From CADCTB01 sp964479465 (lineage in GTDB: Bacteria > Actinomycetota > Acidimicrobiia > Acidimicrobiales > AC-14): a stretch of 64,000 nt of DNA. The stretch spans positions 1 through 64,000 of the forward strand of contig CAYZMG010000001.1 of the NCBI GenBank assembly GCA_964479465.1. Direction: 5' to 3'. Every line of letters begins with the position of its first letter. Position 1 is the stretch's first letter. A program made the position numbers and the translations under genes. Shown one piece after another: positions 16,501 to 26,578 of the stretch. Below the pieces are notes generated by a model that ran no database searches, was not told the origin of the DNA, and saw only the letters and a list, made by a program, of their open reading frames with translations.

Positions 16501-18059
16501 TGGCCATCGACAGCAGCGGGTCCATGGGCGCCTGCCACTGCTCGGAGGGCATGGGGCCCGGGGGGCTGGCCGGCGGCGGCAACCGGGGCGACGGCGGCGT
16601 CAACAAGACCGACATCTCCCGGGCCGCCGCAGCCCGCACCATTGCCGCCCTCAACGCCGACGATCAGGTCGGTGTGCTGGCGTTCAACACACAGCAGCGT
16701 TGGGTCGTGCCCCTCCAGACCCTGCCCGCGGAGGACGTCGTCACCAAGGGCCTGCGTGAGCTGCACCCCGCCGGCGGCACCAACCTGACCCTGCCGCTGA
16801 AGGAGGCCGGCGACGCCCTCAAAGCGGCGAAGGCCCGGCTCAAGCACATCATCCTGTTCACCGACGGCTTCACCAGCGTCGGCGGCCTCGACACCCTCGT
16901 CGAGCAGGCCCGCGACCTGGCCGCCCAGGGCATCACCGTCTCGGTCGTGGCCACCGGGGAGACAGGGGCGGCGGAGAACCTGACGGCGGTGGCCGAGGCC
17001 GGTCGGGGCCGGTTCTACAACGAGCAGGACCTCAACGACGTCCCCCAGATCATGATGCAGGAGGCGCTGCTGGCGTCCCGCCGCATCGTGAACGAGGAGA
17101 CCCGCTACCCCGAGGTCGTCTCCCAGGCCCAGCCCGTGCGCGACCTGGTGGCGACGCCGCCACTCCTCGGCTGGCTGGGGGCGACGACCAAGCCGGCGGG
17201 GCAGACGGCATTGCAGATCGGCGACGACAACGACCCGTTGCTGGCGTCGTGGCAGATCGGCCTCGGCCGGGCCACCTCGTGGACCAGCGACGCCTCGGCC
17301 CGCTGGTCCCAACAGTGGGCGGGGTGGGCTGGCTACACGGCGTTCTGGTCGGCGGTGGTGAAGGACACGTTCCCTGCCGCCGGCGCGTCGGGCGCCGGCG
17401 TGCGGGCCGAGCTGGCCGACGGGCAGCTCCGCGTGACTGCCGAATCGGCCACCGCGTGGCCCGACGGGGCGACGGCGGTCGCCCGGGTGGCCGGTCCGGG
17501 CGGCACCAGCCAGGAGCTGGCGCTGGACCGCACCTCGGGGACGGCGTTCGTGGGCGAGATCCCGGCCACCGCCGCCGGCTCCTACGGGGTCGGTGTCGTG
17601 GTGAGCGGCGCCGGCGGACCGCTGCTGAGCGCCGGCACCGTCGCCGTGCAGTCCTACTCGGCGGAGTATGCGCTGGGCGCGGCCGACCCCGCCCTGCTCG
17701 ACCGGGTCTCGGAGCTGTCCGGCGGGCGAGGCGCCATCGAGGCGGACGCCGCCTTCGACGTGGCCGGGCTGGCGGCGGGTCGGGGCCGCATCCCGCTCGC
17801 CGGCTGGATGCTGCTGGCCGCCGCGCTGCTCTGGCCCGTGGCCGTCGCCCTCAGCCGGGTCGCCCTGCACGGCTCGGGTGTGGCGGCCGTGCGCACCGGG
17901 AGCCGCCAGCTGGCCGACCGCGTGCGCGCCAGCATCCCCGCCCGACCCGGGCACGAGCGGCCGGCACCGGCGCCGAAGGCGGCTAAGGAGAAGCCGCCTT
18001 CGCCGGCGCCGCCGCCGACGCTGGAGCGGCTGCTCCGGAAGAAGCGGGGTGAGGAGTAG
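13575..18059 (+). CDS. Giant membrane protein with three vWA domains (BatA-like fusion)
   Basis: 1494 residues from GTG 13575, chosen because FANPAGLWLGLLAIPVIALH is the normal N-terminus of BatA-type proteins. Residues 1-560 are a BatA-like unit: two membrane helices and vWA domain 1 with MIDAS start VDASGSM (about residue 95). Two helices at about 572-590 and 605-624 start a second unit containing vWA domain 2 (VDGSDSL, about 635), a beta-sandwich, a glutamine-amidotransferase-like segment (ARVLMVEGMPGEGAVL) and vWA domain 3 (IDSSGSM, about 977). A C-terminal helix is at about 1405-1425, then a basic tail. Domain 2 has DGSDS instead of DxSxS, so its metal site may be altered. Such proteins are MoxR clients. 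The fusion of two proteins usually encoded separately is unusual. Confidence 0.88.
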   Translation: MRFANPAGLWLGLLAIPVIALHVLRPKRPVVEVSSTFLWREVAKPVSVAAPWQRLRPSVLLALQLLAVALLAGAVAQPVRTTRAPLALHTVFIVDASGSMAAIDGRPDRLEAAKDRARSLRGQLPGGGVASVVVADAQPRVVLSASPDRNAFDGAVAGIRGTAGAADFATAFTLAESVETPGAPVGFILLSDGGLTDAQRGMLPPGTDYQRMGSRSTNRAITRLTVEPRGSGLHARVTLRSTGGPAATQDLRLDVDARTAHRERVDIPAGATVEREIDLPGGDRVEAFLEGEDLLAADNRAFAVAGRRRALKVLHAGPENLYLDRLLAALPSLQVERSADARPAPGFDLAIYDSVAVPADPGAPFLAIAPPGGVPGVRVTGEVERPAVALVRTDDPLLAGIDLSEVGVARAQRIEAPADEVLVGAEGTPLLIRGSRGGRPFAYLGFALAQSNLGVQVAFPLLADRLVTELAGAALPPGDVVVGQPLPIATTAALTIDAPGDVHLSLPAGAAAPVTDRAGFWTVRQEGRPEITLAVNVDGAESSVAPADTLPVPVRPRAPGERRPAGELPQLRWVVATLLAVLAAEGWLSWRRRGVSRRQWRVAVGARIAIAGLLVAALFGLALPRRASDVAVMFLVDGSDSLGAGGRVAAVGWVRDALDAQPEGAKAGVAFFGGDARLELTVQENTELLQPATKVDASRTDLAGALRLAGAVLPADARRRIVVVSDGRANQGDAATEARRLREDGIQVDVHAVEVAGGPDAAVTRVDAPSTVRQGESFTVRATIDATRAQTVRLTWQRNGQTVEDRSADVPAGRTVVELAQTAPASGGLASYRLEIDSASNSVAENDIGFAAVQIEGPARVLMVEGMPGEGAVLAAALRAGGLPVDVVAPAELPGLDRLATYSSTVLVDVDARSLAPEQVQALGAATRDLGRGLVTIGGDRSYALGGYLGSELEKLLPVTSDVKDPKRRSSVAEVLAIDSSGSMGACHCSEGMGPGGLAGGGNRGDGGVNKTDISRAAAARTIAALNADDQVGVLAFNTQQRWVVPLQTLPAEDVVTKGLRELHPAGGTNLTLPLKEAGDALKAAKARLKHIILFTDGFTSVGGLDTLVEQARDLAAQGITVSVVATGETGAAENLTAVAEAGRGRFYNEQDLNDVPQIMMQEALLASRRIVNEETRYPEVVSQAQPVRDLVATPPLLGWLGATTKPAGQTALQIGDDNDPLLASWQIGLGRATSWTSDASARWSQQWAGWAGYTAFWSAVVKDTFPAAGASGAGVRAELADGQLRVTAESATAWPDGATAVARVAGPGGTSQELALDRTSGTAFVGEIPATAAGSYGVGVVVSGAGGPLLSAGTVAVQSYSAEYALGAADPALLDRVSELSGGRGAIEADAAFDVAGLAAGRGRIPLAGWMLLAAALLWPVAVALSRVALHGSGVAAVRTGSRQLADRVRASIPARPGHERPAPAPKAAKEKPPSPAPPPTLERLLRKKRGEE

Positions 18060-18065
18060 CGCCCG

Positions 18066-19211
18066 TCAGTCGACGTGCAGGGCGGTCGCGTGCATGGCGT
18101 CGGAGTAGTGCTCGGCGAACAGCTTGGCGATCAGCTCGCCCCGGCTGCTCACGCCCACCTTCTCAAACACCGACTTGATGTAATCCCGCACCGTGTGCGG
18201 CGACAGGAAGAGCTCGGCGGCGATGTCCGGCGTGGAGGAGCCGCGGGCGATCGCCCGCACCACGTCGCGCTCCCGAGGCGAAAGCCCGTAGGCCTCGATG
18301 ATGATCGGGGCGATGTCCGTGCTCTTGGCCGGCTCGATCACCACGGCCACCGCCCCGTCGGCCGCGCCACCGCTCAGGCACGAGGCGTGCAGGACGAGCC
18401 ACCGCCCCGACCGGTCACGCAGACGCAAACGGGCCTGGCCGTCGTCCAGCCCGGCGGCGATGGCGCGGGCCCGGGCCAGCAACGGGACGATGGGTACGGC
18501 CGACCGCAGGTCGTTGGCCGCCGGGGTGGAGAGGTGATCGACCCACGGGGCGGTGCCGTCCGCCGGCCCCCCGTAGATATCGGCCAGCCAGCGCGTCGCC
18601 TCGCCGTTGGCCGAGACCAGGGTGCCCGAGGCGTCGAACATCATCAGGCCCGGCGCGGTGGACAGCACCTGCGCCGGCGCCGCCATCGCCACCCGGGTGC
18701 GGACCGCAGCCCCCACCGTCGCCGACATGGAGGCCAGGAGCAGGACCTCCTCGACGCTGAAAGGCGTACGTCCCGCCTCCCGATACAAGGCGGCGAATGC
18801 CCACGTGCTGTCGCCTGACCGGAAGGCCACCCGCAGCTCGTCCTCGTAGCCCTGGGGCTGGATGAAGCTCCGGTACCGGTTACTGAGCAGCGGCCGGTCG
18901 TCGGTGGCCGCCCGTAGCGACCCCGCCGGCGTGGGGAGGCGGGCCAGGTCGCGGTACAGGGTGGCGTCGTGGTGGTGGAACTCGCCGTCCCAGAACACCT
19001 GGCAGTAGCCCTCGTCCATGCCCTCGAACCGGGCCGGGGCCACGGCCAGCAAGGTCGAGGGGTCGACGCCGAACCACATGGCGCCGTCGAACGGGACGGC
19101 TCTGCGGACCTCGCGGCTGAGCGCCTCGAACAGCTCCTCGCCGGTCGACGCCCGGGTGCACGCCCGCTCGATTCCCTGGACCACTCGGGGGTCCGCCAAC
19201 ACGTTGGCCAC
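18066..19211 (-). CDS. LuxR-family transcriptional regulator
   Basis: 381 residues. The C-terminal 65 residues are a LuxR/FixJ helix-turn-helix (LSPRERDVVRAIARG, SSTPDIAAELFLSPHTVRDY, VFEKVGVSSRGELIAKL). The N-terminal 180 residues resemble a GAF-type sensor seen in actinobacterial LuxR proteins (VPFDGAMWFGVDPSTLLAV, FSVEEVLLLASMS). The middle part resembles a PAS fold (LMMFDASGTLVSANGEATRW). No receiver domain is present, so a small ligand rather than phosphorylation is the likely input. It is transcribed divergently from the MBL-fold gene across about 160 bases and is the natural candidate regulator of it. Confidence 0.9.
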   Translation of the reverse strand: MANVLADPRVVQGIERACTRASTGEELFEALSREVRRAVPFDGAMWFGVDPSTLLAVAPARFEGMDEGYCQVFWDGEFHHHDATLYRDLARLPTPAGSLRAATDDRPLLSNRYRSFIQPQGYEDELRVAFRSGDSTWAFAALYREAGRTPFSVEEVLLLASMSATVGAAVRTRVAMAAPAQVLSTAPGLMMFDASGTLVSANGEATRWLADIYGGPADGTAPWVDHLSTPAANDLRSAVPIVPLLARARAIAAGLDDGQARLRLRDRSGRWLVLHASCLSGGAADGAVAVVIEPAKSTDIAPIIIEAYGLSPRERDVVRAIARGSSTPDIAAELFLSPHTVRDYIKSVFEKVGVSSRGELIAKLFAEHYSDAMHATALHVD

Positions 19212-19330
19212 GAGAAAAACGTACTCCTCGACGTCAAGGATGGCACCCCCTCGATTGGGGGGAATCGGACGCTGGATTCCGCCCGGACGAGGGGTACCGC
19301 CGGCGCCGGCGGGGGCGCACTGTGAGCAGC

Positions 19331-19353
19331 GATCACCCGATCGATCACCCGAT
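19331..19353. promoter_or_regulatory. Direct repeat in the LuxR/MBL divergent promoter region
   Basis: GATCACCCGAT occurs twice, at 19331-19341 and 19343-19353, with a 12-bp period, about 20 bases before the MBL start codon. A G/C-rich inverted element (CCCCCTCGATTGGGGGG) lies about 70 bases upstream. Either could be an operator for the divergent LuxR protein. The assignment is speculative; the remaining intergenic sequence shows nothing else. Confidence 0.35.
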
Positions 19354-19372
19354 TGAGAAACGGAGAACGACC

Positions 19373-20197
19373 ATGCAGACGCCCACCGTCCCCACCACCA
19401 GCCCGGTGGCCATCGCCCCCGACACCTTCCTGATCCCCCATCTGGCGCCCGTCGGCCCCGACGGGTTCGTGCACGTCAACTCGATGCTCATCCGGGGCGA
19501 GGAGCCGATCATCGTCGACACCGGCGCGCCCATCCACCGCGAGAGCTGGCTCGAGAAGGTCTTCGCCCTCGTGGAGCCCGAGGACGTGCGGTGGGTCTTC
19601 CTGTCCCACGATGACGGCGACCACACCGGCAGCCTCCACCAGGTGCTCGACGCCTGCCCGCAGGCCACGCTCGTGACCAACATGTTCGCCGTCGAACGCC
19701 TCAACCTGGAGCGGCCCCTCGACCTGCGCCGGATGATCTGGCGCGACCCAACCGAGAGCTTCGAAGCCGGCGACCGCCGCCTACGGCTCGTGATCCCGCC
19801 GATCTTCGACGGCCCGACCACTCGCGCCCTCTACGACGAGCGCACCGGCGTGCTGTGGGCCGTCGACTCCTTCGCTGCCGTCACGCCGGGCGCCGTCCAC
19901 GATGTCGCCGACGTCCCCAGGGATCTCTACGAAGACAGCTTCCAGATGTTCAACAGCCTGATCTCGCCGTGGCACCAGTGGCTCGACCCGGTCGCCTACA
20001 ACCGCCACGTGGACACAGTGGAGGCCCTCCGGCCCAAGGTGGTCGCGTCGGCGCACGGGCTCGTCCTCCGGGGCAACGACATCCACGACGCCTTCGACCG
20101 GGTGCGGGCGATGGCCGGTGCGCCGCGGTTCGTCCCGCCCGCTCAGTCCCTCCTCGACGAGCTGCTGGCGACGGTCGTCGCCACCTCATCGGCCTGA
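19373..20197 (+). CDS. MBL-fold metallohydrolase
   Basis: 274 residues from ATG 19373, preceded by GGAG 7 bases upstream; in-frame upstream codons lack a ribosome site. The metallo-beta-lactamase fold is shown by EEPIIVDTGAP (strand and aspartate), a modified HxHxDH motif reading LSHDDGDHTG, and a late SAHG histidine. In the motif the second histidine is Asp (HDDGDH rather than HxHxDH), as in the flavodiiron/ODP-like subgroup that binds two irons or oxygen-sensing ligands. This suggests a non-zinc or altered metal site. The physiological substrate is unknown. Confidence 0.88.
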   Translation: MQTPTVPTTSPVAIAPDTFLIPHLAPVGPDGFVHVNSMLIRGEEPIIVDTGAPIHRESWLEKVFALVEPEDVRWVFLSHDDGDHTGSLHQVLDACPQATLVTNMFAVERLNLERPLDLRRMIWRDPTESFEAGDRRLRLVIPPIFDGPTTRALYDERTGVLWAVDSFAAVTPGAVHDVADVPRDLYEDSFQMFNSLISPWHQWLDPVAYNRHVDTVEALRPKVVASAHGLVLRGNDIHDAFDRVRAMAGAPRFVPPAQSLLDELLATVVATSSA

Positions 20198-20211
20198 TCA
20201 TTGCGAGATGA

Positions 20212-20241
20212 GGGCGCCACCTCGACGAAGGGGCGGCGCCC
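20212..20241 (+). terminator. Possible hairpin after the MBL gene
   Basis: GGGCGCC (20212-20218) can pair with GGCGCCC (20235-20241) across a 16-base loop, 15 bases after the MBL stop. No T-run follows, so terminator function is only inferred from position. Confidence 0.3.
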
Positions 20242-20273
20242 CCGACTTGGACGACCCTTCGCCGGTCGATAGA

Positions 20274-20303
20274 TTCGGCACCACAAAGATGACTTTCGGC
20301 ACC
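20274..20303. promoter_or_regulatory. Candidate operator of the DtxR-type gene
   Basis: TTCGGCACC is repeated at 20274-20282 and 20295-20303, exactly 21 bp apart (two helical turns), ending 8 bases before the TTG start of the DtxR-family gene. The arrangement suits binding by a dimeric regulator on one DNA face and suggests autoregulation. The sequence does not match the classical DtxR box. Confidence 0.4.
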
Positions 20304-20311
20304 GGGAAACG

Positions 20312-20992
20312 TTGAACCCCACCGTGACAAAGGGCGAGCGCGAGCTCCTGAAGGCGATCTACCGCCTCACCCGCGCTCAACTGGGTGAGTCCGAGGCGCA
20401 CACCGGTGTGCTGGCCGTCGCCCTCAAGGTCAGCCCGTCAACCGTCACCGCAACGGTGAAGCGCCTGGCCGACAGCGGCCTCGCCGACCACCGACCCTAC
20501 AAAGGGGTCGAGCTGACGCCGCTCGGGCGGCGCGCCGCCGTCGCCGCCATCCGCCGGCATCGCACCGTCGAGCGCTTTCTCTCCGACATGCTCGGCTTCG
20601 CGTGGAACGAAGCCGACCGCCTGGCTGCCAATTTCGAGCACGACCTACCCCAGGAGGTGGAGGACCGGATGTACGTGGCCCTCGACCGCCCTTCGACCTG
20701 CCCGCACGGTTTCCCGATCCCCGAGCCCGAGATGGCGGACATCCCCGAACTGCCTCCGCTGTACGCCCTGGAACCGGGCGACGTGGCCGTCATGGCCGTA
20801 CCGGGGTCGACCGACCACGATGTGGTCGCGTTCCTCGACAGCCTGGGCCTGCGCCCGGGAGTGCGCGTCGAGGTCCGGGAGAAGCACCCCTTCGACGGGC
20901 CGCTGGTCCTGCGCGTCGACGGCGTCGACCGAACACTGGGCAGCAAGGTGGCCCGCCAGATCTTCGTCACGAAAGATACCCAGCCCGACTAG
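20312..20992 (+). CDS. DtxR/MntR-family metal-dependent transcriptional regulator
   Basis: 226 residues from TTG 20312 (GTG 20324 is an alternative). It has a winged helix-turn-helix (VLAVALKVSPSTVTATVKRL), the dimerisation helix region (RRHRTVERFLSDMLGF), the diagnostic STCPHGFPIPE segment and a C-terminal SH3-like FeoA domain (PGDVAVMAVPGSTDHDVV). Aligning on HRTVE and FEH, the position of DtxR Cys102 (Glu99 in MntR) is Ala and that of His98 is Asp, so the metal sites differ from both classical types. It probably senses Fe or Mn in the cytoplasm. The next gene is a membrane pyrophosphatase with its own ribosome site. Confidence 0.9.
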   Translation: MNPTVTKGERELLKAIYRLTRAQLGESEAHTGVLAVALKVSPSTVTATVKRLADSGLADHRPYKGVELTPLGRRAAVAAIRRHRTVERFLSDMLGFAWNEADRLAANFEHDLPQEVEDRMYVALDRPSTCPHGFPIPEPEMADIPELPPLYALEPGDVAVMAVPGSTDHDVVAFLDSLGLRPGVRVEVREKHPFDGPLVLRVDGVDRTLGSKVARQIFVTKDTQPD

Positions 20993-21032
20993 GGCGCTCG
21001 CGCACACCCCTTCACTCGAACAGGAGCACGCG

Positions 21033-23114
<2,082 letters not shown>

Positions 23115-23156
23115 CCCCCCGGCGGCGCGAATCGGGCGCACCTAACATCGGCTCCA

Positions 23157-24818
23157 GTGCCGGAAACACACGAGATCCTCATGGCCGAGGGCAGCCAGGC
23201 GCTCCGAGAGGCACGCTGGGCCGACGCGGTTACGGCGTTCACCGGTGTGATCGAGGTCGTCGAGGTGGGCGAGGCGCTCTTCGGGCTGGCCGAGGCCCAC
23301 TGGTGGCTCGGCCGGCTCGGCGAGTCGGTTGCGTTCCGCGAACGGGCGTTCAAGTCCTTCATCGAGCGAGGCGACGCCCTCCTGCAGGCTGCGTTCGCCG
23401 CCCTCGCCCTGTGCTTCGACTACGGGAAGCAGTTCGGCAACGCCGTCGCCGCCGGAGGATGGCTGGCCCAGGCCTCGAGGCTGGTCGACGACCACGGCCT
23501 GGAGGGTATGAGGGGCTGGATCCTGTTTGCCACGTCGTTCGCGTGTGAGGATCCTGTCCACGCCGAGGCCCTGGCACGCGACGCCCACGCCCGGGGAATC
23601 AAGGACGGGGACCGCGATCTGGAGCTCTGCGCCCTGAGCCAGATCGGCGTTTCGCTCGTCGGACAGGGGCGGGTCGCCGAGGGCGTGAAGTGCCTCGACG
23701 AGTCCATGGCCGTGGCGCTCGGCGCCGCCGGCCGGCCGGACACGGTGGTGTTCACCAGCTGCATGATGATGACCTCCTGCACCCGGTGCGCCGAGTTCGC
23801 CCGGGCCGCGCAGTGGGTCCGGGCCACGACCGCCTTCAGCGAGCAGTACGGGTGCCCGTTCCTCTACGCCGAATGCCGCATCCTTTACGGGGAGGTGCTC
23901 GTCGCCACCGGAGACTGGGAGCAAGCCGAGGCCGAGTTGACGGTGGGGCTGGAGATGACCCGAGGTGCGGTGCCGGCGCTGCACCGGCTGGCGGTGGCCG
24001 GTCTGGCCCAGCTGTGGCTGGCGCAGGGCCGCGTGGAGGAGGCCGACCGGCTGGTCAGCGGTCTGGGCGAGCACGCCGAAACCGCACCCGTTCTGGCCCG
24101 CATCCATCTCCAGGGAGGCCGGACCGCCGCCGCGGCGTCAATCCTGCGCCGGCGACTGGCGACGATCGGTGCCAGGCGCCTGGAGAGTGGGTTGCTGCTC
24201 GAGCTTCTGGGCGAAGCCTCGCTGGCCGGTGGGGCCACCGACGAAGCGGCACAGATCGGGCTGGAACTGGCCGAGCTCGGTGCGTCGGTCGGGTGCGAAC
24301 TGCTGCGGGCCCGGGGCGAGCGCCTGCTCGGCCGGGCCACCGTCGCCGCCGGCGATCCCGCCGGCGCCCGCCCTCATCTCGACGCCGCGCTCGTCGCCTT
24401 CGCACGGCTGGAGCTGCGCTACGAGGCGGCCCGCACCCGCTCCCTGCTGGCGGAGTCGCTGCGCGAGATCGAGCCCGAGGTGGCCGTCGCCGAGGCTCGA
24501 GCGGCCCTCGTGACCTTCGAGGACCTCGGCGCCGGCACCGACGCCGACCAGGCCGCGTCGCTCCTGCGCAGCTTGGGCGTGAAGGCAGCCCGGCTCGGGC
24601 CGCGGGGCGACGCCGGTCTCACCAAGCGGGAGGCTCAGGTGCTCGGCCTGCTGGGCGAGGGGTTGTCGAACCCGGAGATCGCCGCCCGTCTCCACCTGAG
24701 TCGCAAGACCGTCGAGCACCATGTCGCCCACGTGCTCGCCAAGCTGGGTGTCCGGGGGCGGGCGGAGGCGGCGGCCGAAGCGGTCCGGCGGCTAAGTGCA
24801 GGTTCCGCCAAGAAGTAG
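23157..24818 (+). CDS. LuxR-family regulator with TPR-like sensor region
   Basis: 553 residues from GTG 23157. The first 470 residues are Ala-rich paired helices that look like tetratricopeptide repeats (EALFGLAEAHWWLGRLGE, AALALCFDYGKQFGNAV, RILYGEVLVATGDWEQAEAE). The last 65 residues are a LuxR helix-turn-helix (LTKREAQVLGLLGEGLSNPE, IAARLHLSRKTVEHH, LAKLGVRGRAEA). There is no P-loop ATPase, so it is a truncated-layout relative of LAL regulators. Cys-rich FTSCMMMTSCTRCAEF near residue 200 is noteworthy. It may regulate the methyltransferase gene 88 bases downstream. Confidence 0.9.
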   Translation: MPETHEILMAEGSQALREARWADAVTAFTGVIEVVEVGEALFGLAEAHWWLGRLGESVAFRERAFKSFIERGDALLQAAFAALALCFDYGKQFGNAVAAGGWLAQASRLVDDHGLEGMRGWILFATSFACEDPVHAEALARDAHARGIKDGDRDLELCALSQIGVSLVGQGRVAEGVKCLDESMAVALGAAGRPDTVVFTSCMMMTSCTRCAEFARAAQWVRATTAFSEQYGCPFLYAECRILYGEVLVATGDWEQAEAELTVGLEMTRGAVPALHRLAVAGLAQLWLAQGRVEEADRLVSGLGEHAETAPVLARIHLQGGRTAAAASILRRRLATIGARRLESGLLLELLGEASLAGGATDEAAQIGLELAELGASVGCELLRARGERLLGRATVAAGDPAGARPHLDAALVAFARLELRYEAARTRSLLAESLREIEPEVAVAEARAALVTFEDLGAGTDADQAASLLRSLGVKAARLGPRGDAGLTKREAQVLGLLGEGLSNPEIAARLHLSRKTVEHHVAHVLAKLGVRGRAEAAAEAVRRLSAGSAKK

Positions 24819-24906
24819 GTGAACTCACCGATGCCCGCCAGGCGCTTCCGTGTGAGGCTCGACCTGCGCACGGCCGGAGGGGCCGGCGCCAGGAGGAGGC
24901 AGGCAC

Positions 24907-25998
24907 ATGACCCAGACGGCCACGCTGGACGAGGCACGCATCGAGGAGTTCGCCGGCGAGCTGTTCGGTCACTTCACCAGCGGGATGCTCAGCCTCATGA
25001 TCGACCTCGGCCACCGCACCGGGCTGTTCGAAGCGGCCGCGGAGGGTCCGGCGACGAGCGAGGAGCTGGCCGCCCGCGCCGGCCTGCAGGAGCGCTACGT
25101 CCGGGAGTGGTTGGGCGCCCTGGTCACCGGCGGCATCATCGACTACGACCCTGGGTCCTGCATCTACACGCTGCCGGCCGAGCACGCCGCCTGCCTCTCG
25201 GGCACCGGGGCGTCGAACCTTGCTGTGCTGGCCCAGCTCAACACCCACCTCGGCAAGCATCTCCACCAGGTCGCCACGGCGTTTCGCGAAGGCGGCGGAG
25301 TTCCCTATCCCGACTTCCGCCCTGAGTTCACCGACGTCATGGACGCCCTAGGCCGGGGCGCCTACGGCGAGCTCCTCGTCGACGCCTGGCTCCCGGTCGC
25401 CCCGGGCCTCGTGGAGCGCCTCACCGCCGGCGCCCGGGCCGTCGACATCGGCTGCGGGAGCGGCTACGCCCTGACCCTCATGGCCAAAGCGTTCCCGGCA
25501 TCGACGTTCGTCGGCTACGACCTGGCCGAGGATGCCATTGCCCGGGCCCGCGCCGAGGCCGCCGCCGAGGGCGTGACCAATGTCCGCTTCGAGGTCGCCG
25601 ACGTCGCCACGCTGACAGTCGACGAGCCCTTCGACGTCGCCATCTCCCTCGATGCCATCCACGACCAGGTCGACCCTCGTGGAGTTCTCGGTCGCATCCA
25701 CGCCTCCCTCGTGCCCGGCGGCATCTACGTCATGTTGGAGCCGGCGGCGTCGAGCAACCTGGAGGACAACGTCGCCAATCCGCTGGCGCCGTGGATGTAC
25801 GGGGTGAGCACGCTGCACTGCATGACCGTCTCGCTGGCCCACGGCGGCGCCGGCCTCGGCGCCGCCTGGGGCGAGCAGCGGGCCCGGAAGATGCTCGCCG
25901 ACGTCGGGTTCGGCGAGGTGGCGACGCACGCCGCCCCCGGTGACCCGGTCAACGCCATCTACGTCACGACGAAGCCGCCGGCCCGCGATGCCGGATGA
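24907..25998 (+). CDS. Class I SAM-dependent methyltransferase with winged-helix N-terminus
   Basis: 363 residues from ATG 24907 with GGAGGAGG-like sequence just upstream. Residues 15-85 form a winged-helix dimerisation domain (LMIDLGHRTGLFEAA, TSEELAARAGLQERYVREWL). SAM motif I is VDIGCGSGYALTLM, motif II is STFVGYDLAEDAI, and a DVAISLDAIHD motif follows. The layout matches the Rv2258c-like group of small-molecule methyltransferases. The acceptor is unknown. Confidence 0.92.
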   Translation: MTQTATLDEARIEEFAGELFGHFTSGMLSLMIDLGHRTGLFEAAAEGPATSEELAARAGLQERYVREWLGALVTGGIIDYDPGSCIYTLPAEHAACLSGTGASNLAVLAQLNTHLGKHLHQVATAFREGGGVPYPDFRPEFTDVMDALGRGAYGELLVDAWLPVAPGLVERLTAGARAVDIGCGSGYALTLMAKAFPASTFVGYDLAEDAIARARAEAAAEGVTNVRFEVADVATLTVDEPFDVAISLDAIHDQVDPRGVLGRIHASLVPGGIYVMLEPAASSNLEDNVANPLAPWMYGVSTLHCMTVSLAHGGAGLGAAWGEQRARKMLADVGFGEVATHAAPGDPVNAIYVTTKPPARDAG

Positions 25999-26129
25999 GA
26001 CGAGCGTCCCCGCCATCTCGCGGTAGGCGACGTCCCGCACGGGTCCATGGAGCGGGTGGCGTCGGTGAGGGCTCGGTCGCCATCCAGTTCGTCCACCGGT
26101 TCCTGGCCAAGGCCAACCGGTAGGTCGAC
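25999..26129. other. Non-coding remnant region
   Basis: Between the methyltransferase stop and the sialidase-like fragment. A plus-strand frame near 26040-26123 reads as a short C-terminal-looking tail (EGSVAIQFVHRFLAKANR, then stop) with high GC3, with no start or upstream body. It may be the end of a deleted gene. Confidence 0.3.
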
Positions 26130-26570
26130 CTACGCCGGGGACGGCGCCGGCCCGCTGGGCTGGCTCCGTCCGCGCCGGACAGCCACGAGCAGGAGGCCGC
26201 CGGCGATCGACAGCCCGAGGGCCATACCGATCGAGCCGGCAAGCAGCGGGGTCACCCCACTGTCGGCTCCCGAGAAGAAGGCGGCGGGCTCGTCGAGGCG
26301 GATCCTGGTGAAGTAGATGTCCTGGGCCTGGTTGACCGTGGTGCCGTTACGGGTGTCGTCCCAGGCGATGTAGACGCCGCGGTCCGTCGACGCCACCCCC
26401 ACTTTCCCCTGGACGTCGCCCACCGCGGTCGGGCCGATGCGCCGGTCGATCATGCGGTCGGTGACGGGCTGGCCGGCGTTGGAGAGCTGCTCCCACACCA
26501 CGTACATCGCGCCCGCGTCCGCCGGTTCCTCGAGCTGCCACGACCCGACGGCGCCATCACCCTCGGAAGC
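26130..26570 (-). pseudogene. C-terminal fragment of a secreted sialidase/BNR-like protein
   Basis: Reading from about 26540 to 26130: a beta-propeller blade (VYIAWDDTRNGTTVNQAQDI, YFTRIRLDEP; an Asp-box-like WDDTRNG), then one membrane helix (LLAGSIGMALGLSIAGGLLL) and a short basic tail. This is the end of a cell-surface exo-sialidase-like or BNR-repeat protein. No start, signal peptide or other blades exist upstream; the reading frame simply continues into unrelated low-complexity sequence. It is a gene remnant left by deletion or rearrangement. Confidence 0.6.
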
Positions 26571-26578
26571 CGGCAGGC

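Noticed and set aside
15090..17954. 954-codon minus-strand open frame opposite the vWA gene
   Set aside because: Composition is Gly/Ala/Asp/His shadow of GC-rich codons; the plus frame has recognisable vWA motifs.
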